64,000 nt of DNA, taken from contig NC_010162.1 of the NCBI RefSeq assembly GCF_000067165.1, positions 4,422,501 through 4,486,500 on the forward strand, in the 5' to 3' direction. This DNA comes from Sorangium cellulosum So ce56. Its GTDB lineage: Bacteria > Myxococcota_A > Polyangia > Polyangiales > Polyangiaceae. Positions 20,901-32,900 of this stretch are shown here, one piece after another. The translations under genes were made by a program, and so were the position numbers. The first letter of the stretch is position 1; the number at the start of each line of letters is the position of its first letter. The notes beneath the pieces were generated by a model, which saw nothing but the letters and a program-made list of their open reading frames with translations, was not told where the DNA came from and made no database searches.

Positions 20901-23900
20901 CGCCGTGGACTGGAGCTCGCTCCACGCGGGCGCGCGGCGGTCCAAGGTGAGCGCGCCGACGTACCCGTTCGCGCGCGACCGGTACTGGAGCGAGGCGACG
21001 CCGCGGGCTGCGAGCCGCGAAGAGGCGGGCGACCGCCGCGCGCGGGGCGCAGGGCCGCAGCGGCACGCGGGGGAGCGGGCGCGGGTCGAGATGGCTCCGG
21101 CGGAGGCGGCGACCGCGCGTCGCGCGTCCGTGGAGGCGGCAGTGGAGGGGAGCGGAGGCGGCCAGGCGCTGCGGCTGGTGCCGGTATGGGAGCCGGTGGA
21201 AGCGCGAGCGGTGGGGCGTGTGGAGGCGCCGCGGGGCGCGGTGTGGGTGGTGGGTGGGAACGAGGAGCAGCGAGCGCTGCTGGGCGCGTCGTGGCTGCCG
21301 GTCGCGGGAGGGCATGAGGCGAGCGTCGAGCAGCTGGTGGAGCAGCTGGGCGCGGGCGGCGAGGTGGGGGAGGTTGTGTGGATCGCGCCGCGGAGCCGGT
21401 ACACGGCGATCGAGGGCGAGAGCGTGCTGGAAGAGCAGCGGGCGGGGGTGGAGAGCTGCTTCCGGCTGGTGAAGGCGCTGCTGGCGCGGGGCTACGGGTC
21501 GAGGGAGCTGGCGCTGACGGCGGTGACGGTCCGGGCGCAAGCGGTGAGGAAGGGAGAGGAGATCGACCCGACGCACGCGAGCGTGCACGGTCTTTGGGGC
21601 ACGGTTGCGAAGGAGTACCCGAGGTGGAAGGTCCGTGTGGCGGATCTGGAGGGCGAGCGGGGAGCGGGCTGGTCGGAGGTGCTGACGCTCGCGCCCGCGG
21701 GCGAGGGCGACGCGTGGGCGAACCGAGGGGGTGAGTGGTTCCGGCAGACGCTGCTGCCGTGCGAGGTGTCGCCGTCGAGCGGAGGTGGAGGCTACCGCGA
21801 GGGCGGAGTGTACGTGGTGATCGGGGGAGGGGGCGGGATCGGCGAGGTGCTGAGCGAGCACCTGATCCGCCGTTACCGGGCGCAGGTGGTGTGGATAGGG
21901 CGACGGGGGGCGACGGAGGAGCTGGAGTCGAAGCGAAAGCGGCTCGGGGAGCTTGGGCCGAGGCCTGAGTACGAGCAGGCGGATGCGGCGGACCGTGAGG
22001 CGCTGGAGCAGGCGTACGCGAGGATCAAGGCGCGGCACGGAGCGATTCACGGGGTGGTGCACTCGGCGGTGGGGACGTTCGACAAGAGCGTGGCGAACAC
22101 GACGCCGGAGCAGTTCGCGGAGGTGCTGAGGGCGAAGGTGGATGTGAGCGTGCGGCTGGCGCAGGTCTTCGGGAACGAGCCGCTCGACTTCGCGATGTTC
22201 TTCTCGAGCCTCAACGCCTTCGCCAAGGGCGCGGGCAAGTGTGGCTATTCGGCCGGCAGCACGTTCGAGGACGCGTACGCGCACCAGCTCGGCAAGAGCC
22301 GGCCGTTCGCGGTGAAGACGATGAACTGGGGCTGGTGGGGCGAGGTCGGCTCCGCCGGCGTCGTGCCGCAGTCGTACAAGAACCGCATCGCGCTCGCGGG
22401 GATCGGCGTGATCGACGCCGAGGACGCCATGAGCGCGCTCGAGGCGCTCCTCGCCGGCCCGTTCGATCAGCTCGGGCTGACCAAGACCACAGGGGCGCAA
22501 GCCCTCGGTCCGAGCGCGCCGGCGACGGACCCCGCGCGGCCGGAGGACCGGCTGCCGCCGGCGATCGCCGCTCGGGGCGAGCCGGAGCGCCTGCCTGCCG
22601 AACGCGCGCGCCACGGCGTCGAGGCGGAGGCGGCCGCGCCGGACGAGCAGCTCGACGAGTCGCTCCTCCGCGCCAAGAGCGTGGCGTACCTGCGCGCGTT
22701 GGTCAGCCGGACGCTGAGGGTCAACGCGGCGCTCATCGACGTGACGGAGCCGCTAGAGCGCTACGGGATCGACTCGATCCTGGTCATGCAGCTGATCGAC
22801 GCGCTGAAGGAGGCCATCCCGGACGTCGGCAGCACGCTGTTCTTCGAGCACCAGACGATCGACGCGCTCGCCGATCACCTGGTGAGCACGCACCGCGAGG
22901 CGATGCGCCAGCTGACCGGGCTCACGTCGTCCGCGGCCGCGTCAGCTGCCGAGGGGCCTCGAGCGGCGCACGGCGCCGAGGGGCCTGCGCCTCCGAGCCT
23001 GGCGAGCGCGCGCAGCGCGCCGCGCGCGAACGGCTCGCCGGCGGCCGGACCGGCGCGCGACGCCCTCGACGACCGCAGGATCGCGATCATCGGCCTGAGC
23101 GGGCGGTACCCGCAGGCGCGCACCGTCGATGAGTACTGGGAGAACCTGAAGGCGGGCAAGGACAGCGTCGTCGAGATACCGCCCGAGCGATGGTCGCTGG
23201 ACGGCTTCTATTGCGATGACGTCGAGGAGGCGGTTACCCGGGGCAAGAGCTATTGCCGGTGGGGCGGCTTCCTCGACGGGTTCACCGAGTTCGATCCGCT
23301 CTTCTTCCACATCTCACCGCTCGAGGCGGAGGGGATCGATCCCCAAGAGCGGCTGTTCATGCAGGCGAGCTGGGACGTGCTCGAGGACGCGGGATACACC
23401 CGCGAGTCGCTCGCGCGCCGGCACGGCGGGCGGGTCGGCGTGTTCGCCGGGATCACGCGGGGCGGCTTCGAGCTCCACGGCCCCGGGCTCTGGCAGCGCG
23501 GCATCGCGGCGTTTCCTCGCACATCGTTCAGCTCGGTGGCCAACCGGGTCTCGTACTTCCTGAACCTGCACGGCCCGAGCATGCCGGTCGACACGATGTG
23601 CTCCTCGTCGCTGACGGCGATCCACGAGGCGTGTGAGCACCTCCTCCGCGACGAGTGCGAGCTCGCGATCGCTGGCGGCGTGAACCTGTACGTGCACCCG
23701 AGCTCGTACGTGATGCTTTGCCTGGGCAGGATGCTCTCGCCGCGAGGGCGGTGCAGGAGCTTCGGGGTCGACGGAGACGGGATGGTGCCCGGCGAGGGGG
23801 TGGGCACGGTGCTGCTCAAGCGCCTGTCGCGCGCGGAGGCCGACGGCGACCACATCTACGGAGTCATCCTCGGCACGAGCATCAACCACGGCGGCAAGAC

Positions 23901-26900
23901 GAACGGGTACACCGTGCCGAACCCGGCGGCGCACAAGGCGCTGATCCTGAGCGCGCTCGGCAAGGCGGGGGTCGACGCCCGCGCAGTGAGCTACGTCGAG
24001 GCGCACGGGACGGGGACGGAGCTGGGTGATCCGATCGAGATCGCCGGGCTGACGCAGGCGTTCCGCGCGTCGACGCCGGACGTGCAGTTCTGCGCGATCG
24101 CGTCGGCGAAGTCGAACATCGGCCACTGCGAGGCGGCGGCGGGGATCGCGGGGCTGACGAAGGTGCTCCTGCAGATGAAGCACGGCCAGATCGCGCCGAG
24201 CCTGCACGTCGAGGAGCTGAACCCGCACATCGCGTTCGAGAAGACGCCCTTCGTCGTGCAGCGGCGGCTCGGCGAGTGGAAGCGCCCGACGCTCAGCGTG
24301 GGCGGCCGCTCGGTGGAGGCGCCGCGGATCGCCGGGATCTCGTCCTTCGGCGCCGGCGGCGCGAACGCGCACGTGATCGTCGCGGAGTACGTCGACGAGC
24401 GCGCGGCCCTCGGAAGGGCGAGCGCGGCGTCACCCGCGCCGGTCGCCGTCGTCCTGTCCGCCCGGACCGAGGCGCAGCTCGAGGCGAGGGCCGCGCAGCT
24501 CCTCGCCGCCGTGCGCAGCAGCGAGTACGGCGACGCCGAGCTGCCCGACATCGCGTACACGCTGCAGGTGGGGCGCGAGGCGATGGACCACCGCCTCGCG
24601 TTCACGGCGGCGTCGGTGAGGGAGCTGTGCGGCAAGCTCGCCCGCTTCGTCGCGGGGGGCGAGCCGAGCGAGGATATCCATCGCGGCGAGATCAAGCGCG
24701 CCAAGGACGGGATATCGCTCTTCGCCGAGGACGAGGACCTGCGGCGCGCGGTCGACGCTTGGATCGGCAAGAAGAAGTACGCCCGGCTGCTCGAGCTGTG
24801 GGTCAGGGGGCTCTCCATCGACTGGACGAGGCTTCACGAGGGCGGCGCGCCGAGGCGGGTCCCGCTCCCCACGTACCCGTTCGCGCGGGACCGCTACTGG
24901 CCCGCGGGCGGCGCGATGGGCGCCGCTTCGGCCCTCCAGGCGAGCGACGGCGCCGTCGCGGCGCTGCACCCGCTCCTTCATCGAAATACGTCGGACTTCG
25001 CGGGGCAGCGCTTCACGAGCGAGCTCACGGGGAGCGAGTTCTTCCTGAAGGAGCACGTCGTCCAGGGGAGGGGCGTGCTCCCGGGGGCTGCGTACCTCGA
25101 GATGGTGCGCGCGGCGCTCGAGCTCTCGAGCGGGGACGGCGCGGGCGACGTCGCGCTCCACGACGTCGCGTGGCTCCAGCCGTTCACGGTCGTGGACGGG
25201 CGGTCGGCGCTTCACGTCTCGCTCGATGTGCCGGACGAGCATGGCGCGTCGCGGTTCGAGGTGTACAGCGAGGGCGAAGGGGGCTCGGAGATCGTCCATT
25301 GCCGCGGCGAGGCGGCGCTCGTCGAGAAGAGCGCGCCGCAGCGCCTCGACCTCGGCGAGCTGCGCGCGCGCTGCGCGGCCGGCGAGGTGGACGGCGCCGG
25401 GTGCTACGAGGCGTTCGACGCGGCCGGCATCGCGTACGGGGCTGCGTTCCGCGTGCTTCGGCGCGCTCACCTCGGCGCGCGCGAGGCGCTCGTCGAGCTC
25501 GAGCTCCCCGAGGAGCAGCGAGCGTCGTCGGCGTTCGTGATCCATCCGAGCGTCCTCGACGGGGCGCTCCAGGGGACCGCCTGTGTGAGCATGGGCGAGC
25601 CGGAGGGGCCCGGGGCAGCGGGATCGGCGCCGAAGGCAGCGCTCCTGTTCTCGGTGCGCGACGTCGACGTCGTTCGGGCCAGCGCGCCGCGGATGTGGGC
25701 GTGGATCCGCGTGAGCGCGGCCAGCACCGAGCGCGTGCGGCAGTTCGACATCGACGTGTGCGACGAGGAGGGCGTCGTCTGCGCGCGCCTGTCCGGCGTG
25801 AGCGCGCGTGTACACGACGGCGCCCCGGCGCGTCGCGCGTCCGTGGAGGCGGCAGCGGAGGGGAGCGGAGGCGGCCAGGCGCTGCGGCTGGTGCCGGTAT
25901 GGGAGCCGGTGGAAGCGCGAGCGGTGGGGCGTGTGGAGGCGCCGCGGGGCGCGGTGTGGGTGGTGGGTGGGAACGAGGAGCAGCGAGCGCAGCTGGGCGC
26001 GTCGTGGCTGCCGGTCGCGGGAGGGCACGAGGCGAGCGTCGAGCAGCTGGTGGAGCAGCTGGGCGCGGGCGGCGAGGTGGGGGAGGTTGTGTGGATCGCG
26101 CCGCGGAGCCGGTACACGGCGATCGAGGGCGAGAGCGTGCTGGAGGAGCAGCGGGTGGGGGTGGAGAGCTGCTTCCGGCTGGTGAAGGCGCTGCTGGCGC
26201 GGGGCTACGGGTCGAGGGAGCTGGCGCTGACGGCGGTGACGGTCCGGGCGCAAGCGGTGAGGAAGGGAGAGGAGATCGACCCGACGCACGCGAGCGTGCA
26301 CGGTCTTTGGGGCACGGTTGCGAAGGAGTACCCGAGGTGGAAGGTCCGTGTGGCGGATCTGGAGGGCGAGCAGGGAGCGGGCTGGTCGGAGGTGCTGACG
26401 CTCGCGCCCGCGGGCGAGGGCGACGCGTGGGCGAACCGAGGGGGTGAGTGGTTCCGGCAGACGCTGCTGCCGTGCGAGGTGTCGCCGTCGAGCGGAGGCC
26501 GAGGCTACCGCGAGGGCGGTGTGTACGTGGTGATCGGGGGAGGGGGCGGGATCGGCGAGGTGCTGAGCGAGCACCTGATCCGCCGTTACCGGGCGCAGGT
26601 GGTGTGGATAGGGCGACGGGGGGCGACGGAGGAGCTGGAGTCGAAGCGAAAGCGGCTCGGGGAGCTTGGGCCGAGGCCTGAGTACGAGCAGGCGGATGCG
26701 GCGGACCGTGAGGCGCTGGAGCAGGCGTACGCGAGGATCAAGGCGCGGCACGGAGCGATTCACGGGGTGGTGCACTCGGCGGTGGGGACGTTCGACAAGA
26801 GCGTGGCGAACACGACGCCGGAGCAGTTCGCGGAGGTGCTGAGGGCGAAGGTGGATGTGAGCGTGCGGCTGGCGCAGGTCTTCGGGAACGAGCCGCTCGA

Positions 26901-29900
26901 CTTCGCGATGTTCTTCTCAGGGATGAACTCGTTCTCGAAGGACGCGGGCAAGTGCGGCTATTCGGCCGGCGGCACGTTCGAGGACGCGTACGCGCACCAG
27001 CTCGGCAAGAGCCGGCCGTTCGCGGTGAAGACGATGAACTGGGGCTGGTGGGGCGAGGTCGGCGCCGCCGGCGTCGTGCCGCAGTCGTACAAGAACCGCA
27101 TGGCGCTCGCGGGGATCAGCGCGATCGGCGCCGAGGACGCGGCGAGCGCGCTCGAGGCGCTCCTCGCCGGCCCGTTCGATCAGCTCGGGCTGATGAAGTT
27201 CGAGAAGCTCGGGCTGAACAAGGTGGCGCGCGCGGGCACGTCGGGCTCGGTCGAGGCGGAGACGCCGTGGCTCGTGGCTCCCCCGCCGCGGGATCCGTCC
27301 GTGATCGGCGCCATGTCGCTCCGCGAGGCGCCGCCGCCGGCCCTGGACGCGGACCGCGCCTCGCGGAGGATGTTCGAGCAGCTCGACGAGCACCTGCGCG
27401 AGATCCTCTCGATCCATCTGCGCGATCTCGGCCTGCTGGACGAGGGAGGAGCGTCGCTCGTCGAGAAGAGCAGGGCCATCGGCATGCCGCCTCTCTACGA
27501 CCGGTGGCTCCGCGAGAGCCTCCGGCTCCTCCGCGCTCGCGGCGCGGCGCGGAGCGACGTCGACGCCGCGCAGGCATGGCGGCGCTGGGAGCAGGAGAAG
27601 GTGGCGTGGTCGGCCGAGCCCAACCTCCGCGCCCAGGTGCGCCTGGTCGAGGCCACGCTGCGCGCGCTGCCGCGGATCCTCACCGGCGCGATCCCCGCGA
27701 CCGAGGTGATCTTCCCGCGCTCGTCGATGGCGCTGGTCGAGGACGTCTACAAGAACAACGGCCCGGCCGACTACTTCAACGCGGCGCTCGCCGATCAGGT
27801 GCTCGCCTTCGTCGACGCCCGGATCGCGCGGGACCCCGCGGCGCGCATCCGGATCGTCGAGATCGGCGCCGGCACCGGGAGCGCCAGCGCCCACGTGTTC
27901 GAGAGGCTGTGGAGCCGACGCGAGCACGTCGAGGTGTACCGCTACACGGATCTGTCGAAGGCGTTCCTGTTCCACGCCCAGGAGCACTACGCCACGCGCG
28001 CGCCGTACCTGAAGTGCCAGATCTTCGACGTCGAGCGCGACCCGTCGGAGCAGTCGATCGAGATCGGCACCTACGACGTCGCGATCGCCGCGAACGTGCT
28101 CCACGCGACGAGGAACGTGCGCCGGACGCTGCGCAACGTGAAGGCGATGCTGAAGCCGAACGGCGTCCTCGTGCTGAACGAGATCACCAGCCACGCGCTC
28201 CTCGTGCACCTGACGTTCGGGTTGCTCGAGGGCTGGTGGCGGTACGAGGACGACGCGCTGCGGATGCCCGGCACGCCGGGGCTGAGCGCGCAAACCTGGC
28301 GACGCGTGCTGGAGGACGAGGGCTTCCGCTCGGTGCTCTTTCCGACCGAGCGCGCCGCGGAGATCGGGCAGCAGGTGATCGCCGCCGAGAGCGACGGCAT
28401 CGTCCGTCGGCCGCGGCCCCCGGAGCCGATGCCGGCAGCGCAGCCCCTGCCGGCGGCGCAGCCCCCCCGGAGCCCGGCGCGCTCCGGCGCGGAGATCGCG
28501 GAGTCACGGCGCGCTCGGCCGACCGAGCGCGCCGCGACGCCCGCGGTCGACGCCACGCCGCCGGCGGCCGGAGGGCGCGAACAGCTCCTCCGCGAGAGGA
28601 CCGTCGCGCACCTCCTTGGCCTCGTCGGGAAGGCGCTGAAGATCGACGTCGCGCAGCTCGACCCGGCGGAGTCGCTCGAGAGCTACGGGATCGACTCGAT
28701 CCTGGTCGTGCAGCTCACCGACGCGCTGAAGGAGGCCATCCCGGACATCAGCAGCACGCTGTTCTTCGAGCACCAGACGATCAACGCGCTCGTCGACCAC
28801 CTCCTGCGAACGAAGCGGGACGTGCTGCGCCGCCTCACGGGCGTCGGCGACGCCGCGGCGGCCGCGCCGTCGACCACGGCGCCCGCGTCGTCGGTCGCGG
28901 CGCCGCCGGTGCGCGCGGGGCGGCGCGCCGGCGCGCGCGTCCGGCCGAGCGTGTCGCGCGGAGGGCGCGTCGAGACGGCGGCGGCCGAGCGCGCGGCGGA
29001 CGATCGCAGGATCGCGATCATCGGCCTGAGCGGGCGGTACCCGCAGGCGCGCACCATCGACGAGTACTGGGAGAACCTGAAGGCGGGCAAGGACAGCGTC
29101 GTCGAGATACCGCCCGAGCGGTGGGCGATCGAGGGATTCTACTGCGAGGACCCGCGCGCCGCGGTGGAGGCTGGCAAGAGCTACTGCCGCTGGGGCGGCT
29201 TCCTCGACGGGTTCGCCGAGTTCGACCCGATGTTCTTCAACATCTCGCCGCTCGAGGCGGAGGGGATCGACCCCCAGGAGCGGCTGTTCATGCAGGCGAG
29301 CTGGGACGTGCTCGAGGACGCGGGGTACACGCGCGAGTCGCTCGCGCGCCGGCACGGCGGGCGGGTCGGCGTCTTCGCCGGCATCACGAAGACGGGGTTC
29401 GATCTGTACGGCCCGGAGCTCTGGCGGCGAGGGGCTGCCGCGTTCCCGCACACGTCGTTCAGCTCGGTGGCCAACCGGGTCTCGTATTTCTTGAACATCC
29501 GCGGCCCGAGCATGCCGATCGACACGATGTGCTCGTCGTCGCTGACGGCGATCCACGAGGCGTGCGAGCACCTCCTCCGCGGCGAGTGCGAGCTCGCGAT
29601 CGCCGGCGGCGTGAACCTGTACCTGCACCCGAGCAGCTACGTGCTCCTGTGCATGGCGGGGATGCTCTCCAAGCAGGGGCGCAGCAGGAGCTTCGGCCGC
29701 GGGGCCGACGGGATGGTGCCCGGGGAGGCGGTGGGCGCGGTGCTGCTCAAGCCCCTGTCGCGCGCGGAGGCCGACGGCGACCCCATCTATGGCGTGATCC
29801 TCGGCACGAGCATCAACCACGGCGGCAAGACGAACGGCTATCTCGTGCCGAACCCTGCGGCGCACCGGGAGCTCATCCTGAGCGCGCTCGCCAGGGCGGG

Positions 29901-32900
29901 GGTCGACGCCCGCGCGGTGAGCTACGTCGAGGCGCACGGGACGGGGACGGAGCTGGGCGATCCGATCGAGATCGCCGGGCTGACGCAGGCATTCCGCGCG
30001 TCGACGCCGGACGTGCAGTTCTGCGCGATCGCGTCGGCGAAGTCGAACATCGGCCACTGCGAGGCGGCGGCGGGGATCGCGGGGCTGACGAAGGTGCTCC
30101 TGCAGATGAAGCACGGCCAGATCGCGCCGAGCCTGCACGTCGACGAGCTGAACCCGCACATCGCGTTCGAGGAGACGCCCTTCGTGGTGCAGCGGCGGCT
30201 CGGCGAGTGGAAGCGCCCGACGCTCACGGTGGGCGGCCGCTCCGTGGAAGCGCCGCGGATCGCCGGGATCTCGTCCTTCGGCGCCGGCGGCGCGAACGCG
30301 CACGTGATCGTCGCGGAGTATGCCCAGGCGGAGCGTCGAGACCGCGACGCGAACGCGCCCGCCGCCGCCCCGGTGCTCATCGCGCTGAGCGCGAAATCGA
30401 GCGACGCCGTGGTCGAGCGCGCGCGCGATCTCGTCGCCGCCATCCGCTCGCGCGGGCTCACCGACGCGGACCTGCGCGACGTCGCGTACACGCTGCAGGT
30501 GGGGCGCGAGGCCATGGATGAGCGCCTCGCGGTGATCGTCGGCAGCGTCGCGGATCTCGAGGAGAAGCTGCGCGCGTTCGTCGCGGGATCGGCGGCGCCG
30601 GGCGAGGTGATCCGCGGACGAGCGCGGCTCGAGAAGGACGCGCTCGGCGTCGTCGCGCACGACGACGACTTCGAGGAGACGATCGGCAAGTGGATCCAGC
30701 GCGGCAAGCTGCGGAAGCTCGCCGAGCTCTGGGTGCGCGGCCTCGATCTGGACTGGGAGCGGCTCTACGGCGAGCGCAAGCCGCGGCGAATCAGCTTGCC
30801 TGCGTACCCGTTCGCGCGGGAGCGGCACTGGCTGCCGCTGGGCGAGGGAGCCGTGACCGCGGCGGCGCCGGCGGTCGAGGCGTCGCCCGAGGCCGCGGCG
30901 GTCGTGGAGTACGAGGAGGTGTGGGAGCGGCTCGGAAGGGAGGAGCGCGCCGCGGGCGAGCCGGGGCTGCGCTGGCTGGTGGTCGGAGGGGACGAGCCCT
31001 GGCGGGCGTCGGTGGTGGAGGCCCTGGGCAGGCACGAGCCCGGGTGCGAGGCGATCGGGGTGAGCGTGGGGGGCGCGTTCGGGTGGGACGGCGGCGCGCG
31101 GAGCGCGGTGCCGGAGGCGAGCGAGGCGTGGTTCCTGTCGCTGTTCGAGGAGATGGAGAGGCGAGACGCCGCGCGGGGAAGCGCGGGTCGAGCGCTCGGT
31201 GTGGTGTACGCGTGGGGCCGAGAGCTGGAGCGGCTGCAGGGCGTGCACGGTCTGCTTCGAGGGGCGCGCGGCAGCGGCGCGCCGCTGCGTCGCCTGGTGC
31301 TGACGGGTCGTGTTGCCGACGGCGAGGTGAGCGGGTGCTACGACGCGTCGCTGATCGGGGTGGAGCGCTCGGCGGCCTTTGCGCTGCCGGAGCTGAGTGT
31401 GGGGGTGGTGCTCGGGGGCGCGGAGGGTGTCGAGGCCGACGCGGTGGCGCGTGAGGCGTGGATGGCGGGGGTGATCCGCTGCGAGGCGGCAGAGCGATAC
31501 CGCCTGGGGGTCCGGCGCGCATCGTCGAGCGGCGCGGCGCAGGCGCAGCTCCGGGACGGCGGCGTGTACGTGATCACGGGCGGGGCTGGAGGTCTGGGCC
31601 AGGTGTTCGGCGAGCACCTGGCGCGGCGCTGCGCGGGTCGGATAGCGCTGGTGGGACGGCGGAGGCGAGACGAGCGCATCGAGGCGCAGCTAGGGCGGCT
31701 GCGCGAGGCGGGTGCGACGGAGGCCGAGTACTTCGAGGCGGACGTGGCGGACGCGGCGCAGATGAGCGGGGCGGTGGCTGCCATCGAGGCGAGGTGGGGA
31801 GCGATCCACGGGGTGCTGCACGCGGCGGGGGTTGAGTCGAGCGGCGCGGTGGTGGACAGGAGCTGGGAGCAGGTGGCGGCGGTCGCGCGGCCGAAGGTGG
31901 AGGGGACGCGCGTGATCGACGAGGTGACGGCGCGGCAGCCGCTGGACTTCATGTGCCTGTTCTCGTCGACGGCGGCGGTGCTGGGGGACGGCGGGTCGTG
32001 CGACTACGCGACCGCGAACCGCTTCCAGGTGGCGTACGCGCAGCACCGCGAGCAGCTGCGGAGGCGCGGGGAGCGGAGCGGGGCGACGGTGGCGGTGTGC
32101 TGGCCGCTGTGGCGCGACGGGGGGATGGGAGCGGTGGGCTCCGAGGGGATCGAGATGTACCTGCGGACCAGCGGCCAGCGCTACCTGGAGCGCGCCGAGG
32201 GGTTGGCGGCGTGGGAGCGGGCGATGGGCGCGGGGGTGAGCCCGCGGCTCGTGCTGGCGGGGCAGCCGCGGCGCGTGCACGGCTTCCTCTCGCGCATCTA
32301 CGCGGGCACCAGCGCGGCCCTTCGCTCGCCGCCGAGCGCGGAAGGGGGCGTCGGTGCGTCGATCGCTCGACGAGAGCAGCGGGGCGCCAGCGCCGCGGCC
32401 GCGCCGCTGGCCGCCGCTGCGCCTGGGTCGGCCGCCCGGTCGCCGGCGACGCTGCGGGAGCGGGTCGCCGCCGAGGTGAAGGCGCGCGTCGAGGGGGCGC
32501 TGAAGCTCCCCGCGGGGCGCCTGGACGAGGACGCGAGCTTCGCCGATATCGGCCTCGACTCGATCGGCCTGGCGCAGCTCGCGCGGCTCCTCACGAGGCA
32601 TTTCGGCTTCGAGGTGATGCCGAACGTCTTCTTCAGCTACAGCACGATCGAGAAGCTCGCCGCGCACCTCGTCGAGCAACACCGCGACGCGATCGAGGCG
32701 GCGTATCAGCGCGCCGACGCGCCCCTTGCGCCCGCGGAGCCGCGCCAGGCGGACGACCGCCGCGGCGCGGCGATCGCGCGCGCCCCGCTCGTGAACGGCG
32801 CGCATCATGCCGCGCGACCCGACGTCCCGCGCGAGGGCCCGCGTCGCCTGGGCGCGCGCGTGTCGCCTTCGGTGCAGGAGCCGGTGGCGATCATCGGGAT

